From Yamagishiella unicocca (Eukaryota > Chlorophyta > Chlorophyceae > Chlamydomonadales > Volvocaceae), in NCBI GenBank assembly GCA_003116995.1, contig BDSL01000007.1:1798001-1862000 (forward strand): a stretch of DNA of 64,000 nucleotides, read 5' to 3'. This document shows positions 45,646 through 55,645 of the stretch, in pieces; positions within the stretch are counted from its first letter, which is position 1; every line of letters begins with the position of its first letter. The position numbers were made by a program, and so were the translations under genes. A model generated the notes under the pieces. That model saw only the letters and a program-made list of their open reading frames with translations. It was not told the origin of the DNA and searched no databases.

Positions 45646-47692
45646 TCAGGATGCTTGCGTTATCGGTACGATGGGGTACATCAGCAAAGAGGAGGGAACA
45701 CCGGCCGTCGAGTTCCGTGCGAAGCAGGCAGGGCAGGGCAGGGCGGTGGCAGGAAGGTGGCAGCAGCTGCACGGCACACGTGCGCAGAGCCCCAGTGAAC
45801 GTGTTGTACCGCCCAGTGTCGCACACAAACTCAGCTCCGTAAGCAGCACCGGCGACTCACCTTCCATGGCAGGCGGTACGACACCGGCTTCTCCCATGTC
45901 GTCGCCGTACGACATTTCGGGCGGGACTCCGGGCCTCAGCACGAACTGTTGGTCACGGTGCGTCTGGCTTTGCGCGGCTGGCAGGTGGGGGTAGTGCAGA
46001 GCGCCTCCCTGGAGTGGCTCCAGGTGGCCCCCCGGACCCGGCCCTGGTCGTGCGAAGCCCATGCCGAGGCCGCTAGCGCCGTCCCCAGCCACTTGTTGTG
46101 CCGGCCCCTGCCCCGACCCCTGCCCCAGCGACACAGCCAGCGCCTGCACCCCCCCATGTGGATGCTGGTGCTGGTGCGGCTGCGCTCCCTGGGGCCCAGG
46201 CAGCTGAGGAGCCCTGGGTGGCCGGCCCTCGCCCGCCCCCAGCCCCGGCCCCGCCTGCTGCCCCGCCTGCTGCCCCGCAACCAGCTGCGCGCGGGAGTGG
46301 CGCGTCGCGGGAGTCGGTCGCTGGTGCTGGTGGTCCTGACCGGGGTGCGAGAACTGGTGCTGGCTGGGAGGCAGCTCCGGAACCACCTGAGCAGGCGCCA
46401 GGTGCTGCTGCTGCTGTGGCTGCTGGCTGGCACCTGCCCGCCCGGCCGCCCGACCGTGAGCCAGCCCCGGGCCTGGTCCTGGCACACGGCCTGAACCGCC
46501 ACCAGGCACAGGAGCAGCCGCAGCACCACCACCACCGGCGGCTGCGGCGGCAGCGGGCGGGTCGGAGAAGCCGCGCATCGTTTGGATGATGTTCCTGAGC
46601 GCCTCGTTCTGCGCCTCCACCGCCTCCAGCCGCTTCTCCAGCAGCCCGATGTGGCTCTGCTGCTCCCGCAGCTGGTCCTCCAGGGAGGTCACATACTGCT
46701 TCTTGCGCTCGCGGGCCTGCTGGGCGGACACGCGGTTTCGGAGCAGCCTGCGGCGACGGATGGATGGAGGGGCTCGTTGGTCGCGGCCAGAGAGAGGACG
46801 AGGGGAACCGAGGGCAGCCATGAGCCGCAGCAAGGCAAACAACCCAAACAAATCACACAATGTAAAATCCGTTGGTGCGGGTACACAAATCTCCGTCTAA
46901 CACACAGCTGCCAAAATTCTTTGGAGCGATTTTGTCCTTCGGAATCGCCGGCGGCCTCACCTCTTCAGTCGCCTCGCGTCCTTGTCGCTGGTGCCGCCGT
47001 TCGCCAGCCGGGCAGACAGCAGGCGCTCCTGCTCCTCCGGGCTCAGCTTGGATAGCTCCAGCTCCCCGTCGGAGTTGTCGCCGCCGTCGTCGTCATCGGA
47101 GTTGGGCAGAGACACATCTCCGCCACCCCCGCCACCCGGGCCGCCACCGCGCTGTCGCTTGCCACCGCCACTGCCGGCTACCGGCGCCGCAGCATGCGGT
47201 TGAGACTGCCTGGTTCGCCCCGCGGCTGCTCGGTCTGCACGAGCCTTCGCGAGCTCCAGTTCCCCGCGCTGCGAAGGCGTCAGCGCCGACGCAGCCAGGG
47301 CTGCGTTAACAGCAGCAATAGAAGCTATTGAAGCAGTTGCATCAGCCTCGGCTGCGTTGAGTGCGGCCGCGGCGGGCAGAGCGGGCGCCTGTGGCAGCTG
47401 TGGACCGGGAAGCTGGCTGGCCGGAATGGACTCTCGAGCTGCAGCAGGCTGAGGGCCTGCGTTTCAGGTAGAAGTGGATAAAATAAATGTTTCTGGCCAG
47501 CGGTCGGAAGGGTCTGTGGTTCAATTTGACGTGACTCGTCCACCGACCTGTCGTCACCGAGTGGTGACGCATGAGCGCACCGCGCCCAGCGCCAAAGTCA
47601 GCCGCTGAATTCTGCATGGATGAGATGGCCGTGCTTGATCTAGTGCGGAAGGCAATGCCGAGGTTGCTGCCATCGGTGCCAAACGAAGCCAT
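45646..47692 (-). CDS. HY5-like bZIP transcription factor
   Basis: Nuclear DNA-binding protein. Exons: 47692-47548, 47456-46961 and 46747 onward, phases consistent. The start is MASFGTDGSNLGIAFRTRSS. Exon two encodes an Ala-rich region, a Gly-rich stretch, an acidic cluster (NSDDDDGGDNSDGELELSK) and DARRLKR. Exon three continues LLRNRVSAQQARERKKQYV, the basic region almost identical to plant HY5. A heptad zipper follows (LEDQLREQQSHIGLLEKRLE to EALRNII), then about 230 Gln/Pro/Gly/His-rich residues. HY5 acts in light-regulated transcription in plants; here the role is inferred. I do not see the COP1-binding VP motif seen in plant HY5. A strong donor (G|GTGAGT) at 45860 follows VPPAMEG, so the read-through stop at 45646 may not be the real end. 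The last exon was not located. Confidence 0.88.
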
Positions 47693-49432
47693 GCCAACCA
47701 GTTGTGACGAGCGACGAGGGAGCTTCTACGCTGCCATTCACCACATCAATTGTAAGAATCACAAAAACGAGTACATCTATTGACGCAGCACGAATCCCCA
47801 ATACCAGGGGATTATTCCTGGTCCACTTCCACTTCCAGCCTTACGATCGAAAACTTCGGAGCCGGCGGGATTTCCATAAGTTACCACCAGGCTACCGTAA
47901 CCACCGATGCACCCCTTCAAGAACCCTAATAATATTTATTTATCTTATTTTTGCGAGTGTGGGGCATATCGCCGGATGAAAAACGACTAGAACCGGGAGC
48001 ATTGCAATTCCTTTCACGAATCGACAACCCATCCACGTGTTCCCCACGCACCCTTGCGTGTACAATTAACGTTACGGTGTTGCTGTTGTGGGATTACTAT
48101 CAGCTGTGATGTATGCGTTGGAAGCAGAGCGCGCGTGCTCTGAGGGTGGCAGGTTCCCTAGTTCGCGGACAAGGCATTGACATATGAAGCAAGGGGTGGC
48201 GTGACAAAATGGTGATGTATGTCAGAACGCCATCCTCAAGGCAACGAACAGCTGACAGGCGTTGGAGGATTCAAGGCGAATTTTGGGTTGGCGGTTTGCA
48301 CCGGTTTGCACCTACAGACTCCACAGAGCCCCTCTCCCATTCTTATCAAACGGAACGGATGCGTCACACCAGGTAGCAGCATTTCGTATAGCCCTATAGC
48401 CCTTTCGTAACGCCAAGTAAACAAGAGCAGGCGGGACGTCTGCGTGGAAAGGACCGTAAGGAACTCGTGCCAAGAGGACCAGGATTTTCGTGTTAAGATG
48501 TAAACTCTATGGCTTTTATCGACCTCCTTTGGTGCGAGACGGCGAATGCTCCTCCCTAGTGCCCGCAACGATACGATGCCGGACTCACGAGACGGTAAGT
48601 TGTCAACCTTACAAGACAGATGAGTTCCTGCCGCTGCCAAAAACATTTCGCAGTCCCGGAGTCTGGAGGCTGAACGGGCCGGTGCTGCACTCAGGGGCTT
48701 GCCCTCTGGTCCGCAGCCAGCAGTGCAGCCACTGCCGACATTCCTCCCCCCTGGTCCCTGTCTGACCCCCGCCTCTGCACCACTCCCTGCGCGCTCCCAC
48801 GCTCCGGCGGCGAACGATCAGACCACACCACACCCCAGCAGCAGGTGCACGCTGTCAGGCTAGTGTACGGCAGTCGGGCTGATGAATCCAAGCCCCCACC
48901 TCCTAAGGTGCACCTTCTAAGAGTATGCATCCATGATGGCCCCTTATCGCAGATAGATGTTCGGAGCAGATGGAAAGCAGACGTTTGGAGTTAATGTAGT
49001 TGGGAACGAGGCGAGACATTGACACCATAATAACCACCTAACCGGTATCCCTGCTGCTCCTCCCTGCCCCTCCCCGCTCTCCCCTCACGCCTCGGGATCA
49101 ACCTTCCGCGGAGGGCCGAGGCTGCAGAGGGGCCGCTGGCCTCCCGTACGACACCCAAACACGAACACGTGCCGAGCAAAATCCGGAATCCGCGATTCCG
49201 CTTCGTGTTTGCCTGACCTTGATAAATGTATCCTAACAGCGCTGATATTAATACGCGGCAGCCTTGATGAATATTATCTTTGCCGCCGGCAACGATCACC
49301 TTTCAGGTGGAGCAACGCACGCTCTAGGCGCCTCCGCGTCACACCCTGCACCACCTCACCCCGCCTGCGCAGTACCGACTACAACGACCCCCTCCCTCCT
49401 CAGGGGTCTTCTCGCCACCCCGCGCACCCGCG

Positions 49433-49460
49433 CATGTCGTGTAACCGGGTCTTCTCGCGC
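49433..49460 (+). repeat. Dispersed repeat, truncated copy
   Basis: CATGTCGTGTAACCGGGTCTTCTCGC matches the right half of the elements at 16995 and 31409. Confidence 0.65.
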
Positions 49461-49683
49461 CCCTCTCCCCTCCCCGTCCCCACTTGAGGGCGCCCCGCCC
49501 CGCACCCCTGCGATGCCTTTCTTTCCAGTCCTCTGCTGGCCCCTCTCGGGACACCTGCCTTCCAAGCCTCACTCCCACCTGCTCCCCAGCATTTTCTCAC
49601 TGGCTCTCACTGCCAAAAACCTAAATATGCCTTTGAATAATCGGTGGCAAAACAAATCACCCAACTCCACGTAGCTACACGCC

Positions 49684-49790
49684 CACGACAGCGGGTCCCA
49701 ACACATGTCCATTACAGCGGGTCCCACCAAATGTCCACTACAGCGGGTCCCACCACATGTCCACTACTGCGGGTCCCACCACAAACCCCT
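49684..49790. repeat. 27-bp tandem repeat, about four copies
   Basis: ACAGCGGGTCCCACCACATG followed by TCCACT recurs four times with a few substitutions, just downstream of the large minus-strand ORF. Confidence 0.85.
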
Positions 49791-49839
49791 GACGCCTTGA
49801 CCTGGGCGACCCCAGTGTCCACTCGTGCGCCGCAGCTCC

Positions 49840-49863
49840 TCCGCTGCTGCTGCTGCTGCTGCC
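49840..49863. repeat. (CTG)n/(CAG)n microsatellite
   Basis: Seven or so consecutive CTG units on the plus strand, just downstream of the large ORF's stop codon. Confidence 0.8.
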
Positions 49864-49878
49864 TCTGTAGTGTACACC

Positions 49879-52800
49879 TCACCGGCTGACCACCTGCCTG
49901 GCTGTCGCTGTAGCTGTAGCTGTCGCTGTTGCCGTTGCTGTGGCACGACCTGGTAGTGGCGGCCTCATCTTGGCTCTGAAGGTCACTGTGGGCCGCATGA
50001 AGCGGGGACCCTTGAGCACGGGGGGGTCGGCTAGGTCGGCGGGGCCACACAGCCGGGACCGCGGAGTGGACCTGGGGGCGCTGCGGGCTGCGGCCGCCGC
50101 CCTCTGGGAGGCCAGGGCGCTAGAGAACGGAAACACCCAGGCTGGCCGCGGGGGCAGGCTGGCGGCGAGGCGGCGGCTGCCGCTGCCGGCGCTGCCGCTG
50201 CCGTTCAACCCTCCGCTGCCGCTGAGGGAGGCGGTGCCTAGCTGCAGCTCTCCGAACCGCGCAGTCGACGGGCCCTGCCGTAGGGTGCTCGCTGCTGGCG
50301 GTTGGGTCGCGTTCCTCTTGGGAGCACTGTGCGGCTGCGGGGTCGTGGCCACGAGGCTGGTGCCAGTCGTGGTAGCCAGCAGCAGAGGCACCGGTGCCGC
50401 CTCCTCCACTCCCCCCAGGCTGCCGCCAGGCGCCTTGGCAGCCGCCGAGGAAGCGGGATGCCGGGGGCTGGCGGCAGGCGACGGTGCGCGTGAGGGTGGG
50501 GTTGGCGGCTGCGAGTGAGCCTGCCTGGGGTTGCTCACTGCTGCTGGTGCAGGGAGCGCCTCGACCCGTGGGACACCGGAAAGCGGTGCCACAGAGGAGA
50601 AGCGGTCCCCAGTCGCGCCGGCACCCCGCCGGGGCTGTGGGCGCACCGGTCCCCAAGTCTCCAGGGAGGGACCAGGCGCCCGAGCAGCTGGGCGCTGCGG
50701 TCCGGCAGGAGACGAGGGCGCCGCCGGGGAGGGTGTTCGCCGCCAGTGTTGCTGCGAGGTCGAGCCGCGGTGGCTGCCGGCGAGGTGCCCCCGAGGTGTC
50801 CCCTCGCCCCCGGCACCCGCCCCAGCGCCGCCGCGGGTGGCGTGACGGCTGGCACCGGTGCCTGCAGGCGCCGCCGCCGTCGACATGGCCGCGCAGACGG
50901 CTGCTGCTGCCGCTGCCGCTACTGCTGCTACTGCTGGCGCGGGCACAGCTGTGGAGTGATGCGGCCGGTAGAAGGAGGCTCGTGGGGCGCCCTTCACAGC
51001 AGATGCAGAAGTAGCAGCAGCAGCAGCAGCAGCGGTAGCAACGGCAGTAGCAGTAGCCGTAGGCCGCTTGTAGGATGCGGGCGGTGGGCTGGCGGGGGCA
51101 CGGGCGGTGGACCCCCTGGGTGGGGTCGCGGGCGCCAGGGGGCCAGCAGCGGGTGACGCGACCTGCTGTTGCACGTGGATTGGAGGGGCGCCGGAGCCGC
51201 TGGCAGACCGCTGCCGGCTGGCGGCACGGGGGGAGCCCCACGGGGGGCAGTTGCGGGCCTTCGCGGCGGCGGTGGCGGGCTCGGAGGCTTCGGCGCCGGA
51301 GTGGGAGTAGGGCCGCCGGGGGGCTTTGACGGTGATACCTGCATCTGGGTCGGCCACTGGTCGGGTGGAGCGGGAGGCCTCTTGCGAGCTAGAGGTGCTG
51401 GTCGGGCGGCAGGGGCTGATGGAGCTGGGTCGGGTGCGGGAGGCGGTGGTGGTCTGGGAGGTGCCGGGGGCCCTGCCGCCCTCACTGACGCGGCGGAGCC
51501 ACCAGCTGGGCGACAACACCGCGCCACCGCCGTCACCGGCAGCGGTCGGGCCGCCAGGGGGGTCTTGCTGCGGGACAGCGGCGGCGCCAGTGCCGCACGC
51601 CGCCACCACCAGCTGGTCGCCTCCAGCGGTGGGGTCCGGCTGCGGGACAGCGGGCGCGCAGCGGATGAGCAGCTGTGGGGCCGAAGAGTCGCGTCCGCTG
51701 CTGACACCGTACTCCAGGGAGGGGCTCATGTGGTGCTGCTGGTGCGGTGCCAGGTCGTCCCGGGGGTGGTGGTGGAGGGGGCAGGGTAGCGCTCGGGGAG
51801 AGGAGGCGATGGCGGCGGCGGCGGCAGCGGCCCAGTTCACCTCTGGCGGCTGGAACTCCTCGGGCTTGGCGGCGGTCGCGGTTGTTGTGGTTGTGGCGGT
51901 TGTGGCGGTTGTGACGGTTGTGGCGGTGGTGATGGCGGTTGTGGTACCGGGGATCAGGATGGTCGCTGTAGCTGCCGAGGTCAAGGCGGCGGCCGGCGGC
52001 TGTAGCGGGGGTTGCCGGGCAGGGCCCGATGCAGGCAAGGGCGAGGCGTACCTCGGGGGGCCAGGGGAGGAGGCGGAGGAGGGACTCGATGAGACTCCAG
52101 CCGCGGTGGCAGGTGCCGCTGCCACTGCCGCCGCCTCAGTCACGGCCATCGTCGCCGTGGTGACGGCTCCCACCGCGAAGGCAGCTGCCGCCACACTTCC
52201 GACCGCTGGCGCAGGCGGTGCGGGGCCGTGCCCGCGGGCGTCAGGGTCCGCAACACCACCGCTGGTTGCCTCTGCGCTGCCGCGGTTGTTGCCTAAACAG
52301 GACGAGCTCTGCGGCACACTGAGTCCTAACAGCACCACCACATCGTGGGCTGACGGCGCGGGCTTCCGACCCCTCGGGGGACTGAGGCGGGGGCCCCGGT
52401 GGCTGCTGCTCCTGCTGCTGATATCGCTCCTGTTGCTGCTGCTGCGGCTGCCAATGCCGCCGGTGCTAGCGGTGCAGCGGGGCGGTTGGGGCTGCGGGGC
52501 CAGTGGGCTAGGTCCGGCAAGGCGGCTCATTGCGCGTGTCGTGGCGCAGGCGCCGTCCTCAGCCTCCGACTCCACATCGGTCTCCTCAGGGCTGCCGTAC
52601 AGGCTGTTGGTGTGCATCGTCAGCGACATGGAGAGGGACAGGGCCAGGCTGGAGGCCCCCGACCCCACCCCCGGGGTCGTGTGGCGCCGCCGCCGGTGGG
52701 GCCACGGGGGCTGTTGGCCGTCCGGCTGCTGTGGCGACAGAGGGGGGGTGCAAGGAATGTTGGGGGGGAGGTCACGACCGTCTTCGCCCCCTCCGTCCCC

Positions 52801-53133
52801 CCCTCGGATCCTCACCTCGGTGGTCGCGACGGCACTATCCCTGCCCCCTGCCCGGGCCACTGGGGAGATGGTGCCGGTCTGGGCCGCATGTAGCTGAACC
52901 CGCCCGTACCCAGACTGGTTGGGTCGCTGCTGCGGGTGATGGTGATGTAGGAGGCGGGGCGCAGCGGCCTGCCGGGCTTGCTGCGGCGGCTGATGTTCGC
53001 TTTGCTGCGGCGCCGGCTGTGGCTGTGGCTGTTGGGCGGTAGGCGGCTGGGCCAGGGGCTGGGGTCGCTCTGGTTGCGGTCGCGGGTGGGGCTGCGGTTC
53101 CGGGGTGTAGCAGTCATCGCTGTAGTGGTACAT
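49879..53133 (-). CDS. Large low-complexity hypothetical protein (1084 codons, intronless as read)
   Basis: Not recognised. A single uninterrupted frame runs 3.25 kb from MYHYSDDCYTPEPQPHPRPQ to a short Ala-Thr repeat ending RQVVSR. It is rich in Gln/Pro/His near the start, then Ser/Ala/Pro/Thr/Gly, with polyalanine and Ala-Thr runs. A more ordered-looking patch is SLALSLSMSLTMHTNSLYGS followed by acidic EETDVESEAEDG. Near the C terminus RPAWVFPFSSALASQRAAAA and LKGPRFMRPTVTFRAKMRPP are less repetitive. The frame remains open for about 60 bases upstream of the ATG, so an upstream exon is possible. In DNA this GC-rich, long open frames also arise by chance: the antisense strand has a 523-codon frame at 51326-52897. 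The consistent disorder-type composition and preserved frame argue for a real gene, but without homology it remains tentative. Confidence 0.55.
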   Translation of the reverse strand: MYHYSDDCYTPEPQPHPRPQPERPQPLAQPPTAQQPQPQPAPQQSEHQPPQQARQAAAPRLLHHHHPQQRPNQSGYGRVQLHAAQTGTISPVARAGGRDSAVATTEVRIRGGDGGGEDGRDLPPNIPCTPPLSPQQPDGQQPPWPHRRRRHTTPGVGSGASSLALSLSMSLTMHTNSLYGSPEETDVESEAEDGACATTRAMSRLAGPSPLAPQPQPPRCTASTGGIGSRSSSNRSDISSRSSSHRGPRLSPPRGRKPAPSAHDVVVLLGLSVPQSSSCLGNNRGSAEATSGGVADPDARGHGPAPPAPAVGSVAAAAFAVGAVTTATMAVTEAAAVAAAPATAAGVSSSPSSASSPGPPRYASPLPASGPARQPPLQPPAAALTSAATATILIPGTTTAITTATTVTTATTATTTTTATAAKPEEFQPPEVNWAAAAAAAIASSPRALPCPLHHHPRDDLAPHQQHHMSPSLEYGVSSGRDSSAPQLLIRCAPAVPQPDPTAGGDQLVVAACGTGAAAVPQQDPPGGPTAAGDGGGAVLSPSWWLRRVSEGGRAPGTSQTTTASRTRPSSISPCRPTSTSSSQEASRSTRPVADPDAGITVKAPRRPYSHSGAEASEPATAAAKARNCPPWGSPRAASRQRSASGSGAPPIHVQQQVASPAAGPLAPATPPRGSTARAPASPPPASYKRPTATATAVATAAAAAAATSASAVKGAPRASFYRPHHSTAVPAPAVAAVAAAAAAAVCAAMSTAAAPAGTGASRHATRGGAGAGAGGEGTPRGHLAGSHRGSTSQQHWRRTPSPAAPSSPAGPQRPAARAPGPSLETWGPVRPQPRRGAGATGDRFSSVAPLSGVPRVEALPAPAAVSNPRQAHSQPPTPPSRAPSPAASPRHPASSAAAKAPGGSLGGVEEAAPVPLLLATTTGTSLVATTPQPHSAPKRNATQPPAASTLRQGPSTARFGELQLGTASLSGSGGLNGSGSAGSGSRRLAASLPPRPAWVFPFSSALASQRAAAAARSAPRSTPRSRLCGPADLADPPVLKGPRFMRPTVTFRAKMRPPLPGRATATATATATATATARQVVSR

Positions 53134-53531
53134 GTAGTGGTGGCGCTGGCGGGGCGTGGCGGCAAGGGAAGGCTGCGCCGAGCAGTGGCAGCATCACCGG
53201 GTGGGGAGAAGGGTATAGGGGGCAAGAGGGGGCGGGTTAGGACCAGGGGTTTTCCAGGAGGTGCATCGCCGGACTAGAAACGTGGGGTGTCGCCGAGCGA
53301 GCGGGAAAGGTGAAGATGAAGCAAGGACGGTGTAGAGCATCCTTGGTATCGGCGGCCAATTGACCGCCGGCCAATTACTCGCTCTAGCCACGGTTTACTA
53401 CTTCGCGCGGCAAATTATCCCTACCTCGCAATCGTCTGGGATAGGCTGCTCTTCCGAACGCCGCTTTGCGACGGGCGCGATAGTGGCGGTCTGCGCCCGG
53501 GCATACTGCTGTTGGCTGCTGCCGGGGAGCA
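53134..53531. other. Short spacer upstream of the large ORF
   Basis: About 400 bases between the ATG at 53133 and the stop of the small upstream gene. It probably holds the promoter and 5' leader of the large ORF and the 3' end of the small gene. No signal was identified. Confidence 0.35.
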
Positions 53532-53984
53532 TCATGGCAGCGAAGCCAGGCCGTTGCTGAAGTTGCTGTTGTAGCGTGGGCTCAGCGGCGACCGATGGTG
53601 GCTACGTAGTAATGGCAAATAATCAATATCACCACGCCGCAGGTGCTGTCGAGCTTTAAAGCCGACCGGCGGCTGTCGAGATATGGAAAGCACTGCACTT
53701 ACCGACGCTGGCGATGCATCTCGGCTTGGAGCAGGATGGTGCTCGGCTGCTCGTTTAAGATCTCTATAGGTGCAGCAGAGTTTTGGGTCAATGGTTTTTG
53801 GCTCTCCAAGGTTGGAGGTTCGGGGCCAGGCCATGCGCACTTGCAATGCTTACGCTCACCGTAGTAAAACGTCGCAGCGGCGATGCTGGTAATAGTAGCA
53901 GGCCGCGCCCCCAAGCGCTCCTGCAGTTACAGCAGCCGCGAAGGCGGCCTTATCCCACGCGAGAGAATTCTTTCGGGGCGACAT
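53532..53984 (-). CDS. Small membrane-anchored hypothetical protein
   Basis: Not recognised. Two exons, 53984-53860 and 53763-53532, give 118 residues with consistent phase. The protein starts MSPRKNSLAWDKAAFAAAVT; alanines and glycines form one hydrophobic segment (FAAAVTAGALGGAACYYY) that could be a membrane span or an organelle-import anchor. A basic, probably soluble remainder follows (RRDLKRAAEHHPAP, GFKARQHLRRGDIDYLPLLR) and ends NFSNGLASLP. A 30-base segment at 53702-53673 has splice-like ends but is far too short for an intron and is in frame, so it is kept as coding. The gene is less GC-rich than its neighbours. The TA..YYYQHRR arrangement is compatible with a small mitochondrial or plastid inner-membrane protein, but that is speculation. 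Confidence 0.5.
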
Positions 53985-55645
53985 GGTTGTGTCGCAGGGT
54001 GGTCCGGGACATACTATTGAACACCAAGTTCAGGTTGTATGGTAGTCTCAGGGTAAGCCGTATTCATATACTGTGAATGTAACATCAGAGGATTGAGCCA
54101 CGAGCTTAAATCGTGAACGCCATCTGCGCGCGGCCTTCCGTTGCTGCAACTGCTTGCCGCTCGCCGGAAGCCGAGACGATGGCGACACCCAACAAAACGC
54201 GTGTGAACAATTTCAGAAAAGCATACACTTTAGTGTTCCGAGACGTTGTATTACATCGCGCTCGATGGAGGACTCGACCAGCAAGTTTCAACAGGGACCA
54301 TCCCACGAGGTCCCAGGCGCGTCCAGGCGCTAGCTGCGCGCACAGAAAAACTCACCAGTTTCGGCACATGCCTCGCAAAACTTCGTTTACGATATTTTCA
54401 TCTCAAGCCAGCAATCCACGGCAGCAACGAGGCGTCCAAGCCGTTGAAAATGATCGAGCCACGGGCGCGGAGAAAAACCGCCGTTACACTTTCCGTAGCC
54501 CTCGCGACAATGGTACTCACACACAAGAACAATATCAGCGAGCAGCACGTCAATGTTTGCTCGTCAATGCCAGTGTACCGGAAAAGTTTTGGTGTCGCCC
54601 TGACGTCAGCAGACGCCGACAAACCGAAAGGCGACTAGTAGGGAATGGATGAAACCGCAACATCTTGTTCGCAGGAAGTGTCACCTGAGCGCCCTCTGCT
54701 GCTGTCTGACGGACGCCACGAAGCCGCCGCATGATTGGCAGCCGCCGCCTGTTGGCTGCATGTGTCATGAAGCGGAGCTTGGCCAGGGCAAAGCTGTGGG
54801 ATGCGTCTGGAGAGGGGCTTGTTGCCGCGTGGGTAAAAGATAATCCGCGAATCCACGGCCGACAAACCAAGGGCGTTGAAGATGGCGGTCCAGAACAGAC
54901 GGGAGGCGAGTAGCCGGAGCGGAGGCGCTGCTGAATCGTAGTGTAAGGTGATAAGGCAACGTAGACAGTAAGGAAAGGTGGTATGAAAGCGAGTAAACGA
55001 AGGAAAGGCGGCTGGCGAAGTGAGCAGTCGGAGGGGCAGAAGGAGACTACACGATGAAGCGGCTCCGGTGTGATGGCGCTGGTCAGGGCCGCCGCGGCGG
55101 CGGCGGGGCAATCGCGACACACATTCCGGCTTGTGCTGACGCCACGTTGCTCGAAACTGCGCCTGGGGCCGCCGCTGCTGCCGGCGCCGAGGCTGCTGCC
55201 GGTGGCATTGGCGACCGAGGCGGGGAGGGCGATGTCAGTGCGGCAGAGCTGCTCGTGGCTGTGTTGGTCGGCCCCGTGGGCGGGCGGGGAGGTGGCGGCC
55301 ACCCCTGTGCCGGACAGCAGTCACGAGGCACGGGATGCGGCTCGTGTGTGTGTGAGCTGGGGGGCTGGGGGGCTGGGGGGCCGGGCGGCTAGGGGGCTGG
55401 GGTCTTGGGGGCACGTGCACTGCTGAGAAGGCAGCCACTTCAACCCTGGCTGAAGGCGGGGAGGCTGCGGCGACACGCTCCGCAGGGGGCGGGTGGCGGC
55501 GGAAGGTGACGGGGTTCGAGGGAGACGGGGGGGGGGATAAGAGAATCCGCGAATCCACGGCCGACAAACCGGCCGACGGGGGGGGGAAAGAGGCGGCGAT
55601 GACGGGACGGGAGGTGCGGGCGGGGTACCGGCGGTCCGGGAGGGC
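53985..55645. other. Intergenic region with a duplicated 27-bp element
   Basis: This separates the small gene from the 3' end of the ABC ATPase. An identical 27-base element beginning AATCCGCGAATCCACGGCCG occurs at 54842-54868 and 55544-55570. A weak plus-strand frame from the ATG at 54179 (MATPNKTRVNNFRKAY) has no supporting features. No confident gene. Confidence 0.4.

Larger units (their letters stand above)
47693..49878. other. Intergenic region
   Basis: Upstream region of the bZIP gene and 3' flank of the large ORF at 49879. It contains a dispersed repeat (49433-49460) and a 27-bp tandem repeat (49684-49790). An AT-rich patch lies at 47930-47955. No gene is recognised. Confidence 0.4.

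Noticed and set aside
51326..52897. 523-codon plus-strand open frame
   Set aside because: It lies antisense to the longer 1084-codon frame, has random-looking Gly/Ala/Arg composition and no start context or motif; it is a by-product of high GC.
54179..54652. Plus-strand frame starting MATPNKTRVNN
   Set aside because: Two frames are open over the same stretch and neither has motifs, splice support or a plausible product.
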